Notes: generated from the sequence alone by a model not told the origin. DNA of 64,000 nucleotides from Harmothoe impar (GCA_947462335.1 OX381708.1:38877377-38941376), one strand, 5' to 3'. Counted from the stretch's first letter, positions 1 to 14,065 are shown. Numbers and translations are program-made.

Positions 1-3000
1 ACGATGTATCCCCCTCTGTGTTGACATTCAGGAGGCCTTCTCTGCCATTGAAGCAAACAGTTGTGTTTTTCTAGTCACTTGTGTGAGCTGGGTCTAGAGT
101 CAGCCATGTGTGGTGGGGCATGTGTGAAGTATGTATATTATGTTGTTATCAAAAACTTTCTACCATAAATGTTTTTCTTTTACAATAGTCCTGTCTTATC
201 GAAGCATTTGGGGTGATAAATATTATTATTCAGATGAGTTATTTCCAAAGACGCAATTACCTTTTTTGTTTGTATGTAAATGATCAGTATTGCGATTCAG
301 AAAACCAGACGGTTGATAAATTATGAAGAAAGGCTTTCTCAATTTAATTTTCTAATTTATGCAATGACGATGAGCTAAATTTGCCAAAGGTGGAGAATAT
401 ATTCAACTGGAACCTTGATTATTCTCCGGAGATGAATATTGAGTACCCTACATAGCATTAATTGGTCTTCGGTTCATTTCTCTCACGTTCTGTATACATG
501 CATTTCGTGGATCACCGATTTTTTCAAATAAATCCCTTGTCAAGTCTAAATTGGTATGAAGCAAATTATATGGTTTTAATGTCCTCCTGCTGCTGTAAGT
601 ATAACTGTTGGTGACACATCTTTAGCACAGATCTCACCAACACAAAGATCCATCCGGTGGGGGCCCTGGTCCTGTATCTATTTGGTTGGGTACCTTTTCA
701 TGTCTCACAAATAATAGTGGTTATTCAGAACTCCCACACTGTAGACTGAATAGAAGTTGGATGTATAATGGCCATCCACTTTGGCTACAGAATATAAGCA
801 GTCACTCTTTTTGGTTTGTTTACAACTCTCAGGGACCTGTTAAGAGTATATGGGCAAGGTATTTATGTTTTTATAGGGCACTTTGTGTGTTTATATTGAT
901 ACCAATGTATCCTTTAACAGGGTGCCCTCTGCTATTTTAATTGGTTGGCACATCTAAACTTTCTGTTAGCCAACGTTCATAATATTATAGCGATTGCTGT
1001 GAATTGCCTATAGAGCAGCTGTTCGTGTTATGGGAGTCAGAGGCGATGTATTGCTACTTCTAAGAGTATATAATAATGGCCTTACTCTAAATATCACCAG
1101 GTGAATGTAGTACGGTTAAGGATGGTTCACAATGTCATATATTGTAAAGATTCTACATCGTGACAGTGTATTGTGGATTCCACTCAGAGCTTATAATTGC
1201 CATCTGACATTTCTGTTCCCAAATGAGTAATTGTGATACATTCAACTATTTCAGTGCATAGTCTTTCTATCACAATTGGCCATATCTAAATTGAGATTGG
1301 TGATTCAGCATTTCGCCAATCGGTGTACACAGTGTTGGAATGTCAAGAGGTTGCGTATGCTTTGAGCATCATCATTCAAACCATTTCATTTTGGACATGA
1401 TGATTTACCATTCCACTCTCGCCCACGCTATAACACTCACCAGTGTCAAAGCGCACATCCCAGCAAATAGCCTGCTTCGACACCACATACTACACACAGT
1501 CATTAGGCCTTTAAGGACCGCATAGTGCTTTAATGTATTATATCCTTGGTCGTCATGATTCCTGAATGTAGGCCTAGGGAGTAACCCGCCAATGCCATTA
1601 TAATTATGCAAGTATCATGCCGAATGATACCTGATCCGAATGATGCTTGAACCCAGTACTTCAGCACTGCATGCATGCATCATGACGACAGAGGGCATAC
1701 TGTATTAATTAAAGCATTATGTGGCACTTAAAGGACCCAAAGGGAGATGCACCAAGCTTGATGTCCAAGTGGGTCATTTTTAGCTTGAATCCATCCCAAA
1801 ACGCCCCGGGCAATGTAGGCACAAGCCAGCTCATTGTCAACGAGTGCAGAATGGTTTGTTTGGCTCGTCAATTGGCTACATTTGTCTGTCCCTATGAAGG
1901 CGTTGACTGTGATCCGACATTGGTGTGGTTATTTCGATGAAGGATGCAGCAAGAACAACACCGCCGGCATTGCTCACAAAGGAGAGTTGTCTGCGTTCCG
2001 CGAGCAGAGCGTGAAATCGCAGTCATTATCCTGTTTGGCCAGTTGGTGCATTGAAGCAGAAATAGCTGTTATTGTTACCATGGGTCTGTGATGTGCGTGG
2101 TGGAATTGAAATTGATGTTTAACAAGGGGTTTATCTCGTTTAGTCTTCTCTCTGTCCAAGTCCTGCTACGTTGCTTTTGTTATATATATTCCCCATCTTG
2201 TTCTCTACTTAAGTTTTTTACTCTTCATTTCGCCCGTCTGATATCTTTATCTGATAATAATTATAATGGCTCATAATTATGTACCCTACCTACCCGGTAG
2301 TCTAGCTATCAAATATTCTGGGATTCTCTTCCCATACATCAATTTATCAAAATCGTAAATATTGCCAGCGAGAGGTAAATTGGCTTAGAAAATAAAGCCT
2401 GGGTTCCCATGCACAAACTGCGTGTTTGTATTTAGAGTGTGTGTGTGTCGGAGGGGGGGGGGGGCTTCATACAGCGGGTAATGTGCGTTGTCCAAATAAT
2501 GACAGTTATAATGCACTCACACATGCATGTTTTTCATCAGTGAAATTGGCCATGTAGTAATGCATTCTACGCTACCCAGCATTTGGTACAAATGTACCTT
2601 GCCACCACCCCATGCGCATGTGACAATTAGCCAAGCCCAAGAGGTCATGGACGTCCGAGTAATTATTTATTCCTTTACCACAATCGGAAAGTCACATTAA
2701 TGGCTTATTTTGTAGTATCTTTGATCAAGCATCCCCTTTGATAACATGTTTATCCGCTGTTCTCTCAGCAGGTCATGTAGTAACATAGTAATAGTTATTC
2801 AATTAGGTAATGGTTAAGGTAATGTTTAAGGTAATGTACTGAAAGGCTTTTACATGGTCAGTCTCATCTGCTTTCATGTTAAATGCCCCTTGTATAAAGA
2901 CATCTCATGCATAGCTATTACATCACATGATAGGAGTTATGAGCCATAGCTATTACAACTATCACAACATGTTTTATATGTTATTATGTGTTGTGCAAAT

Positions 3001-3225
3001 ACCATCTATTCTATTGCATCCAGGCATGCATGCTGCATGCCTGTCTCTCATTTGTGAAATTACACATGCGAAAACAACCTAGCTTGGTCACACTATTTAT
3101 GGTAACTCAAGTGAGGATAAACACAGTGGAATAATAAGGGAATGATAGCCACTTTATGGTAACATCACATCTTTGTAATACATGTAGTAGGATAATCATG
3201 TACATGCACACCGGTCAATGTACCC
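1..3225. other. Non-coding DNA, no gene recognised
   Basis: AT-rich DNA with no open frame that has coding character or paired splice sites. Reading frames here are short and of mixed composition. It contains a G homopolymer tract near 2451-2464 and several ATGCATGC-type palindromic words near 1670-1682 and 3023-3047. Nothing here suggests an RNA gene. Confidence 0.6.
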
Positions 3226-3226
3226 A

Positions 3227-3495
3227 TAGGGACGTCCTCACCGTGATGCCTGAACATTGTGTATCCCGCGTAATCTTGATATTTAGTACATTATCTGAAC
3301 CAATATTCTGACTATATACCTTCACTATCTCTCTATTTATAGTAGATCCAAGCTGAATTCACATATCTGAAATCAGCTTTTATCTGAAAGGATTTTGGTA
3401 TCACAAAAGTTGTGGGGGGGGGGACCTTCTAAGAGTATGCTGATTTTAGCTTACTTGGATATGTAATGCCCAGGCACCATGGTGAGGACGTCCAT
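3227..3495. mobile_element. Candidate MITE with ~45-bp imperfect terminal inverted repeats
   Basis: The left end (GGACGTCCTCACC core at 3230-3242) recurs inverted at 3481-3492. The similarity continues inward for about 45 bp with mismatches. The roughly 268-bp element has no coding capacity and no convincing target-site duplication, so the superfamily is not assigned. Confidence 0.45.
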
Positions 3496-4924
3496 ACATG
3501 CAGTCAATGTCATCAAAGTTATAGCCATCTATGTTGGTACCAAGAGTCTCTGACATACATATAATGAGGTGACAATATCAAACGGGATGTGGTCAATAGA
3601 AAGCATTGTTACATGCATGTAATTACTCACAATGTTGCAAAAAAGGTACCCTAGGCTAGTGCAGACCGTTTGATATAATGTTCATGCTTGGCCTGCCTCC
3701 TATGCTTTCATCGTATTCATCTCTAGAAGCCGGTGTGAAATTCCCTTTTCATGCACACGCAGCCCACTGGTCAGAAAGTGTGAATAATCTGGCCACATGC
3801 TATCTGGTCAGTGCACCAGTTGATCATAATAGACATGCAGGGAATAGTTGCATGTGAGAAGCGTGTGAGAAACATGACAGCATTGTCAACATGACAAGAG
3901 AAGCAAATTCCACAGAGGGGCCTAAACTGGTATCAGATACATATCTGCACATCGAATGGTCATGCTTCCTACTTTCAGGCTCTCATGAAAAGTCCTTAAT
4001 CGGCAACTATACTTTTTATACTCATCAACATAATCAGGAAACGGTCCTGTGCGTAAAATATGCCGATTAGGGACAGGTGTCGAGCAAAGGTAATGGAAGC
4101 CATCGACAATATTAGCGCTGCTGACGCTTCAAGTTTCTCCTGAATTGATACATCAGACCCTCATGCTCCCAGTATACACACCACCTATTGGGGCATATCA
4201 CAGCCACCCCTCCCACCAACAACAACCTCCCGTACCACAGACAGTCGTGGTTAACCACAGACTCAGTTTGTGTTAGCTACACATGCTATTAAGTACACCT
4301 CCTCCAAAGAGAAGGTAGTAGGTAACGTTGGTGGGAAACGCCAGTGGGCCATAAGTAGCCTTGGGTTTCAAAAGGTCATGGCTGTGAATACTTAGCATTA
4401 TTTTGAGAAAGAACTACTATAGAAGAGGGTGGAATTTCATCAGTTCAAAAGCCTAGTCCGTGACCTTCCACAATGACCTTAATAAGCAGTCTGGCATTTT
4501 GCAATATTTAGGTCTGAATAAAGCATCTAGTCCCCTGTATAAATGCCTGAGGGGTTGACAAATAGGATTAGCCTGTATTGGCCTGTGGTCGGTTAGTCAG
4601 GTGTTACTTAGCCTTTATTCCACCTAAGTGAGCGCAGTCAGAATAGGCTTACTTATATATACTACTTTGTCAGGTAAAGGAACTGTCATTCCAGGTCTAA
4701 TGGGTAGGAAAGACATGCCGTTCTAACTATATTATATCAATAATAATATGATAAGAGTTGGGATTTCAGAGTAGAATATTTACATATGATTAATGATATT
4801 ATTGATGGTAGCTTCTTAAGCCAATATTGCTCACAGCTGAGCACTTGTAAATATGCATAGGTCACACAAACGGCCGTTTAAAGACGATCATCTCGGCATA
4901 AGCACACAATTTAATGGTTGTGTC

Positions 4925-5098
4925 ATTGGGGTTGTATTTTCTGTGGGACCTGGCACGTGTATGTGCACATCCCACACCTCATTAGGATAATGTCAAGCGT
5001 CTATGTGTGTGTCTCTGTGAAGGGCAGTCATCCGCGACAACCCCATTCCACCCAGAGTAAAGCGATTACTCCCTGATGGAGGAGCCGAGTGAGGACAT
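4925..5098. repeat. Dispersed direct repeat, copy A (174 bp)
   Basis: This block matches 5702-5874 at roughly 93% identity by eye, in the same orientation. The left boundary is sharp, at ATTGGGGTT. Past the right boundary similarity fades over about 40-50 bp. It contains CACGTG followed by GTGCAC. I see no tRNA-type A and B boxes. It could be a SINE-like element, or a local duplication of a regulatory segment. Confidence 0.75.
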
Positions 5099-5701
5099 GC
5101 TACCCCTTACTGCCTCATGGGTCGAGTATTAATCTGTTGGCTATTTGATGATGGTGCTACTAAAGGCGTATTGTATACATTGCACAGGAACATGAAATAG
5201 CGAGGCCACGACCTTTCATTGGCATATTGCCTGACTTCTATTTACTCAAGATATTGGAACTCAGTCAAAGGACCCTCAAATCCAAAACCCCCAAAGTTAA
5301 TCATATTCATCTTTATTACATAAGCATGATGCTCACCAAATTAGCCTTTCAGTGTGGTGCTGTTTTAATTAATGATGCACGTTGTATTTAAACAGTGGCT
5401 CCTTCTGAGGTTGTTATCAGGTCATACATATTTATATTAGACCATCTTACAGGCATATAACCCTAAATTATTATGGATTAATATCATGCCTCAATGAACA
5501 CATATATTTGCTTTGATCATAATATTTACAGATGCAGACCTATGAAGTATTGCTGCCAATCCTATAATAGCTTTGGGGAGAGATACCTTTAGTGGAAATT
5601 GGAAAGTAGCCCCTTGCCCTTCAGACAATTTTCATGTATACAACCACATATAGTTTAGCAATACTCAGACTAAACATGGGCTCTTGGTGGTAGTAAATAT
5701 T

Positions 5702-5874
5702 ATTGGGGTTATATTTTCTGCGGGACCTGGCACGTGTATGTGCACATCCCACCCCTCATTTGGATAATGACAAGCGTCTATGTGTGTGTCTCTGTGAAGG
5801 GCAGTCATCCGTGACAACCCATTCCACCCTGAGTAAAGCGATTACTCCCTGATGGAGGGGCCGAGTGAGGACAT
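5702..5874. repeat. Dispersed direct repeat, copy B (173 bp)
   Basis: Second copy of the unit at 4925-5098, 777 bp downstream and in direct orientation, with a few substitutions and single-base indels. The flanks to the left of the two copies are unrelated, which suggests a discrete mobile or duplicated unit. Confidence 0.75.
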
Positions 5875-8400
5875 AAAACCTCCTATTGCCTGCATGCTGT
5901 TGGTCGAGGGAGGGAGATTAACTTGTCAGAGCTGTCAGCATTATAGGCCTTAACTTTCTAGGTTGATTCTAAGCCGACCGTGGCTTGCAATCCCAATTAC
6001 CAACAACATTGATCTGCACAAAGAAGTGTATAGACTATATACATAAATCGGGCTGGCGAAATAGGTTTTGCCATAGTTTACATTTACCTGATGTTTTACA
6101 TTATGCTACTGCATGCTCATGGTCATTAAATAAGGAAGAAATTCTGTGATTCAACTCAGACGCTATAGACCAGCTATGAACCAAAATACTTTAGAGGCCG
6201 TGACGATATAGGAAATTGTAGGCCCTTCTAGTCTCTAGATAGTTCAGCAATATCTCAGCAATGTAAATCTGGCTTGATACACATACAGCGGCACCTCAGT
6301 ACAGCACTGCTACGCCACCTAGCATCAACCACGTGTGACAAGGACACTGCATGTCGCCTCAGTAGCCTGGTCCCCTCACACCGCTGGGAAAGTAAGTGGG
6401 AATAGGATGGGGCAGCATTTCAGCCTATCACAACAGGAGGACACATAAAGCAGACGACATTGCTGAATGTTTACCCCGACTCCCTGACTAAACATGGCAT
6501 CTCACATTGTCAGACGACAATTCTGTCAGTTTGCCCGGGAATATTTACCCACCTAAATCCAAATAAAGTCAGCTTTTCACTGCTGCAGGTTCGATTAAGA
6601 CAAGTTATTTATTGATGGTGGCTCCATTTGATGTCCCTCTGGCTGCCCGGGTGCTGTTATCGTAATGGACTGTTGGATGACATCACTCTGATTCGTTTCC
6701 ATAAAAAAATACCCTTAGAACTATATTACTAGTTATTGATGAATCTAATTTGTTTACTTATAATATTATGTTACATATTGTAAAGAAATAGATCTGATAA
6801 GCGTTGAATACCCTTGAGAACATCATAATGTGCCTGTGTTTCATTTTAAGAGTTGGTGACAGGAAATTCATATAAGTATTATCCTTCCAAATCTTTTCAC
6901 GTACGACTGCCCGCGGTCCATGCATTCCAATTATAAAGTGTATGCTATAGAGTAGATATGCCAATATCCTTGTAGATATTCAGCACATCAAAGAGCCTCA
7001 AAGATTGTTCAATAGACATGCATACAATTCCAAACAGATACTGTCCAACACTCTAAAATAACCACAGCCAATCTATCATTGTCAATTCCATCTGATACCA
7101 AAATTACTCCAACAGGGCATCCTTAAAGGGATCACCCATGTGGAAAGGACAGAACAGAATGTGTTACATTCAGATAATGCCCACTTCTCAAGCACTATAA
7201 CGACATCTATCATAATTAGTCAAACCGATAATTGAATTTGATAGTGAGCCCCTGGCTGTCGGCAAAATTTAGATTGATTATCAAGGGGCGTTGGGATGTT
7301 CCGCCATTTTTGTAACCTGAGATGAGCTGAAGGGGTTTGGAAAGACTGCCATTGAGGAGAGTAACGAGTTAGAATTGTCAGTTCCAGGTCGTTTTAAAGC
7401 TATAAAAGCGGTCTCGAAATAATGTCCATGTTGTGTTTTTCCCAGGGAGGTGCCAGTCATGGTGTGGTAAATTAGTTTGGTCTCTGGACAAAGCCAGAAA
7501 ATGAAACGCCCTGCTTTCTATCATTAAATTTCAAAACCATTTTCTCCTTGTGCATAAAAAAATACAATCAGTGTGGGCGGATGAGAATGGCCTGGGGTAA
7601 TCTGGATTCTCTGATTAAACAGAGGACAAAAACTAAATTTGACAACTATTGTTGTCTGTAGAGAGATCATTTCAAGGAAGCTATGAATGATGCAATGAAC
7701 GCCAATGTAGGAAACTCGATGACGTGACCGAGTGAGTAGTACACGGAAAGTGGACATTTTATCAGGCAGGCACCAGGATGTATCCATTATCGCGTATCTC
7801 ATATATGAACACTACAGTATCCTTCTTCCTCCATGCATTCAGTATACCCATATCCTGTTATGCTTCTATCTCCGTGCTTGCATAATTATATGCATGCATT
7901 TATATGTCCCATCCGTCCAAACATCTCAATTATGTCTGCCGATTACCATTGTTTTCTCCCTGACTTTCATTCTTACAATTCATTTCACATCAACACAAAA
8001 AGCTACAAAATGCTAGACACACATATTTGTATTGTGGCCCAACTATAGAGCATATAGTATACTGTCACATATTTAATTAGGTTTAGGCTAGGCATATTAG
8101 TCGTATGGCAAGAATACATATTGATTGGGACTCGTCCTACATTTTAAGATAAACCTAACTACTCTATGTCCATTGTATAGGCCTCATTATATCCCATTAT
8201 ACTGGTTGGTATGTCAGGCACTCAATTCTAAGCTATTTACCTTATTGCATAAACTCATTTACTCAAATGGGATGTATTGTTCCTCAATAGCAAGCCATTT
8301 ACCATTGACAGGTTTCAGTCATACTGCCAATACTCGATATACATTACCCTTATCTGGCCCATTACAGCCACTGGAGGCCCCTTTGTCCAAACTCCATAAT
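5875..8400. other. Non-coding DNA, no gene recognised
   Basis: No frame with coding character, splice-site pairing or repeat structure could be supported. Overlapping short frames on both strands at 7.5-8.5 kb are low-information and are treated as chance. Confidence 0.55.
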
Positions 8401-8680
8401 CATCACAGTCCGTTTATTTGCCAACCACACGGCGCATGCGCGAGAAGCCCGCGCGGGGCTTTACCGGCCGATTTCCGGCGCTGGGACCAATCAAATGATG
8501 GCTTACAACTGCCGGACAGTGCGCACCTACCTATAATGTGTCGTTGACTCTGAAAGGTCCGGCTGCTGAGGCGAAATAACTCTCTGGCTCGGGTTACCAC
8601 TGGTTATTGGGACTTGTTATAGCGAAGGAGGTGGTTACTGTGCACGTGCTAATGTTGAGTGATGAGGTTTAGACAGTTTT
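8401..8680. promoter_or_regulatory. CpG-rich patch with NRF-1-type and CCAAT motifs (possible promoter)
   Basis: A short CpG-dense island in otherwise CpG-poor DNA. It contains a perfect palindromic NRF-1-like GCGCATGCGC at 8432-8441 and a CCAAT box at 8487-8491. This combination is typical of TATA-less animal promoters. A GTGAGA donor-like site follows near 8887. No coding exon can be attached with confidence. It could be an alternative upstream promoter for the gene that starts near 18.9 kb, or the promoter of a non-coding transcript on either strand. Confidence 0.35.
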
Positions 8681-8899
8681 AAGTTGTCACCACAACCACG
8701 CCATCAGTGAAACAATAGGGTGTTACTTTTGAATGTAATGATCTCCCTGGAGCAGATGATGAAGAAAACAGGCCTAGAATTAATAGATAGGTTGAAACTC
8801 CTTGTACATGGCGTTTAATCTATAAACATTACCACCTTATTGGAGTATATATGTAGGGTATGATCGCATGCAGGTTGGATGCCAGGGTGAGAAATAAGC

Positions 8900-11800
8900 A
8901 GTACAGTGTGGTCTATTTGTTTTCATAAATGGATGATTATTTCATGACGTGTTCTCCCCCCCCCCCCCCTTTCCCGCTTTTGGTTATGTAGACCCATAAC
9001 AGTTTATTCAACTCTCATGTTTTTTTACTTGGAGCGGTGAACACTTTTGTATAGCCGAGATTGAAATGGAAACGATTTTCCTTTTTTGACAATATACCTC
9101 TCTCCCTGCCTTTATCTTTGCTCTGTGATTGTGTTTAGGTTTTCTTTTCCTAATCAAATGTTAATCTCATGTCTATAGTCGTGTCATATTTGTCAATATG
9201 GATTGCCAGTATAGTATTCGTGGTACATGTATTTGAAGTCCAAAATATAGATTTCTCTCCGCCCCCTACCCCCACCGCTATTGCTAGGGGTTTTCCATTT
9301 TGCTCGCCTGGTTCGTGACTAACTTTCCCGGATCCTCACATACACGAGGGACACAATGTATTACAAGTCAGATAATGGCTCATGCACCCTATGTCTTAGA
9401 TGCTCCATAATAAAAGTACTGTTATATTTGAGTATGTGTGTGAAAATGAAAATGAATCGCACAGACAGGAATAGTTTGCATTTCTGGTACTAAAGGGGTG
9501 GAGGGGTGTGGCTAACGAACTGCATGCAGTCTAGTTTGTCCTCTGGCCTCCCCTGACCTCTGCCTTTGTTATAAAGTGCCCCCAGGGACTGGGTGGGTGT
9601 CAAGGGCAGCATGGCAGGGTGATAGAGGGGTGGCAGTGAGTGTGACAGACAGGTCACGTCGGAGCTGTCACCAGGTCTGTCAGTTACACCATAGGGCATA
9701 CACAGACAACCTACCATTAAGCAGAGCTTGACAACTATATTGTATCAAGGTCTTTCTGTGCTTTTTAGGTTGCATGTGGTGACCTTTATGCAAAAGTAAA
9801 TTATTTCATTTTGTCTTGAAAATGCTATATGGCCATTAACCCTATACATTGATCAAATGTTTTTAAATGAAAAAACATGATGAAAATGGACAAATATTGG
9901 CATATTTGTCATCAAATTCAAGCTAACACTGCAAGTAATGCAGTGATATGAAAAGAACTAACATTTTCTCCACTTTTAAAGATCAATGAATTGTTAACTA
10001 CATGTGAATTTTGGTCATGAAAAACATATATTTTCCTATATTTTAGCGAGTACGAAGAAAAGGGAGAAAAGCCTCCCTCGTCATATTCTTTAGTCAGTTC
10101 CCTCTATTAGCTTATATTGGATATCCATAGACAGCCAGTAATGGACGGAGTATAGTTGTAGTAGGAGTAGGGCTATCCACATGGGGCGTTATTGTTGTCG
10201 TGTGACGTGTGTTGGTGACGTGTGTTGTGACGTACTTATACACGTGTATATCGGTAGGGGGTCTTGGTGTCGAGTCGTAAAGCAGTGCATGACGGACCCA
10301 GGCCTAATGCTTTCTCAATTGGTGTACTCCCGCCCTCCAGCCCAATGTCTAATGAACATCGCACAATTCCCTCACGTCAAGTTTCACATATGACCTCCTG
10401 CAAAGGATCCTTTGGCACTCTCTCTCCTTTTTGAAACCAAAATAGTGTCTCTTTGGGTACAATGTAATTCCCTTTAACTATGATTTGTCTTCGAAAGTTG
10501 ACTTCGGGTTCCTTTTTCAACACCAAACTAACTAATAAGAATATTCATAGAACCTCAGACCAGTCGGGTATAGATGTTAAGCGTTATGAAATTATCGGCT
10601 ATAGTGGTCATCTGATGGGGGAAAGGGGTATCCAATGCGGCATCGTAATGGATATAACCCTGGTTGCCTCTAGCTCACATTTATGACTATATTTTCCATG
10701 CAGCGGATAGTTCCCCGCCCTCCCACAAACACCCACACGACCCCACAAACCACCCGATCCCCACTTTGTATATGTCTTTGACTGACCGTAACACTAAACC
10801 ACCCCGATACCAGCTCATAAAGCCCGTCTTCTTGACGTGTTTTACACGACGTAGACCTCTTAAACGTCCTGGTGGGTGGACAAGCTGTGGCTTTTACGTC
10901 AGCGGCAGTAGGTGGTGCGGTTGATGGTAGGGGGCAGGGAGCAGGGAGCAGTGTGGAGGGGGCGTTGGACATGTATATGGGAGCAAATGGGAGTGGGCGT
11001 TGAGAATAGGGGGAATGGGAGGTGGGTGGCGCTTGGTGGAGGGAGGGGGTGCTACATGGTGTAGATGGAAAAGGCATGTCCTTGTCACTGGACGCTGGCC
11101 ATTTACACCTTGTCCTGAATATTGACGTAATGGGTGGTCCATGAAAAATGCACCTTCCTCCCTTTCACGGTTGTTCTCTTTCACTACTGAGGAATTATAG
11201 AATGTATTTGCAAGTAGATATAGATAAAAACTATATTGCTAATTAGAAGTTTTGTCATGTGTTAAAGTAACTGTCGATGTGTTTTCCGTGCAATGCCCCG
11301 GGGCAATGCCTTCCATTTCTAGATGGGCTATATGATATAAGTCTATCTTCGTTTTGATATTTCAACATTTACTCAGAACAGAAAACCAAAGCACTCGGTA
11401 AATAGATTGACCACCAATGACGGTTTCTAGTAATCTACACGGGGCATGGCCTCTTGAGAATGCAGACTCACACAACAGAGTACTCCTAATATTAATCGAT
11501 AAGCCTTCTCACCCCCGGCCTGCGGATACACTTCATTGCTTGAGAACATAAGGTTTGGATGTCCATAACCCAAATCCCAGTCCACTTTGTTCCTTTGATC
11601 AGCAATGCAGTCACGCCAACCCCTCCTACTCCAGCAACCTTTGTTCTATCGATTCATTTGAAAGATCATTATATGAGGTGGTCGAGGCGTGAGTAAAGCG
11701 CCCCGACACCAGGGGAGCTGTAGCAGTCAGTGCCAAAAGGGGGCAAAAACATCATCCCGACCCCTGGTGATAATCAGGTCAGGCTTGTTTGTAAGCTCGT

Positions 11801-13375
11801 GCATGATTGGCGCAGGTTATTTGTCATCTACTTTCTGATTGGCCAGATTTTGAGACACTGCCACGTGAGCAGACGACAATCAGTTTAGCAGTTCTTACAC
11901 TCCCCAAGCAGACTCTCTCTAGTAATGGTAAAGCTGGGGAAAGTGGCTTATGTTCTGCGGGAGAGTTGCTTATTCAATAGGGGAGCAATACCGAGCTGTA
12001 CAGAGGGGCTTTTGTTGCAGCTCTGGGTCGGTTGGAGGCTGTTATTGACTCACCCACGACGAGGTTTATGGTGTGTGGGACCATCTATTTATGGGACACA
12101 TTGTCTGGGTAGGACATGAATCATGAGCTTAAATTGTAAAAGCACACGTGTCAATGTGTATTCTGCCCCCTTTTACAAACACATAGGTATCGATGACGCA
12201 GCAGGGAAAAGACTAAAATATAACAGAAATACCATAAAATCGTTATGGCGTCCATAGAGCTTATTTCCCTCATGGTTTATTGGGGAGGGCCTCCATTACA
12301 AGGCGCTACTATGGGTAACCCCCATATCCCAAATGTAGTTCAGCAGGATGCCCAGAGAAGAAATATAGCTTTGATGTCAAACACGTGATATTCTGCATTA
12401 GGCCCCTATGGTTGAATTGCAGCGGGTATAAAAATACCAAATAATGGCAACATTTGCAACCCCAAATAATAATACTGCATACCGTACATTTCCCCTTTAA
12501 TACCTGTGCACATTATGTTTCTTTTAGATCTAATTATTGTTTTTATATCATAATGTAAACCCTCATGGCACTGAGAGCCCAGACTCCCATAATAATGTAA
12601 AAAGCATCTACAATAGTCTCTTCTTTGTATTTAGTTACTTTGGAGATGCTGCATCTTTGATACCTAATCTGGAATAGCCGTTGGTCCATAGAGAGTTGTA
12701 CCGTTTGCAGTCTGCATCTGATACACTGGATACCCTATTATTCCTCATCCACCACCCCAGCATAAGATTTGCATCCGAACCTTCTATCTTTATCCCCAGA
12801 GGAGAAAATGAAAGTACACGTCCATCTCCTCTGGTTCTCGTCTTTTTTCTCTTTCCACTAGTACATACTGTATAACCTGGCAAACTCCATCCAACACCAC
12901 CGGACACCATGCCACAATCATGCACCCAAATAGTGCAGGTCAAGGCCATCCAGTAACTGAGTGGTCACCCCCGTGTGCTATCCAGACATCAGCCGCTGAT
13001 TAGAGTACCATTCAGGGGGCCCTTTGATTCCCCCCTTTTAAAAGGGTCTGCTGTGCTGACTCACCATTGGAAAACCCCCACACCCTCCCTCTCCCTCAAC
13101 TATTCTCGGACACCACTCCAACAGCCGACCCTCTCCCCATGAACCAAACCCTTCAATCATGTCCTGCCAACCCCGCCTAATGTCAAGCCTCCTCACCACC
13201 GCCGTTATTGCAGACCTGAAAATACATGTGTGGTTTAGCCAAAGGTCACCCCGAAAGTGTAATAGACTGTAGGCCCTACAGTAGTATGGGTTACTCTAGA
13301 TTCCATGACCTTAACAAATGTTTTTTTTTTAATTGGCAGGATCATGAGATAACCAAACTAATATTGTCCCTTAGT
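8900..13375. other. Non-coding DNA with purine/pyrimidine-skewed tracts
   Basis: No gene recognised. A C tract lies at about 8957-8970 and a strongly G/A-skewed stretch at 10925-11050. The skewed stretch produces Pro/His/Ser-rich spurious frames on the minus strand. Two ATTGG (inverted CCAAT) boxes and a CACGTG occur at 11800-11870, but no transcript can be tied to them. Confidence 0.5.
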
Positions 13376-13733
13376 AGTATGTGTGTCGTATAAGTAGTGC
13401 ATGGAGATGGGTGTTATCAAATTGGCCCACTCCAGACCGCATAGTGACAGTGTCCCTGGACATTACAAATGTATGAGTGTCGTAAGTAGTATATGGAGAC
13501 GGGTGTTATCCGACTATATCCCTCTCCAACCCCCATACTGACTGTGTCCCTATAAGTAGTATATAGAAACGGGTGTTATCAGACTGGCCCTCTCCCGACC
13601 CCACAGTGACAGTGTCCCTGTAAGTAGTATATAGAAACGGGTGTTATCAGACTGGCCCTCTCCCGACCCCACAGTGACAGTGTCCCTGGGCATTGTAAAT
13701 GTCGTAAGTAGTATATGGAAACGGGTGTTTTTA
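13376..13733. repeat. Minisatellite, ~68-100 bp units
   Basis: Tandem units share TAAGTAGTATATGGAAACGG followed by GTGTTATC and end in GACAGTGTCCCT. The short form has a 68-bp period (13553 and 13621). Longer forms carry an extra CATTNNAAATGT...GTCG segment. Four to five copies are present, and the two central short units are almost identical. Confidence 0.8.
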
Positions 13734-13974
13734 GCAGGGCCACCAGATTTTTCACTTGGTGTCTGTTTCACCTCTCAGCTAAATATATATATTCTACCAA
13801 GTGTCCTTCACTATGAATATAAGAGCAGTTCATTTGATATATCATAATTGGATGAATAAACAGAGCTGGGCCATAAAGGTTCCTTTTTTCAAATGGTATT
13901 TTGAGTCTAGCAAATAAGTGATTGATGATACCTGTGACAAAAAGACCACAATATATACGTCGGATGTCCTGTGA

Positions 13975-14065
13975 AGTCACGTCATACATGGCACTTGAGA
14001 CGTCAGACTATGTACGTCACGTGTTAGTCACGTGTCAAACAGGTGACTGACACGTCAAAACCTCA
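13975..14065. promoter_or_regulatory. Cluster of E-box and CRE-like sites
   Basis: Two CACGTG E-boxes (14018-14023 and 14029-14034), a CAGGTG (14040-14045) and several ACGTCA/TGACGT-like half-sites lie within about 75 bp, in partly inverted arrangement. This is consistent with a bHLH/bZIP-binding enhancer upstream of the main promoter, but motif density alone is weak evidence. Confidence 0.3.

Noticed and set aside
8125..8547. 140-residue open frame on the + strand
   Set aside because: Mixed composition, no recognisable motifs, no splice signals, and its end lies in the CpG patch where stops are rare by base composition.
10670..11184. Overlapping minus-strand frames of 135 and 96 residues
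   Set aside because: They come from a purine-rich tract and are Pro/His/Thr-rich low-complexity translations with no support.
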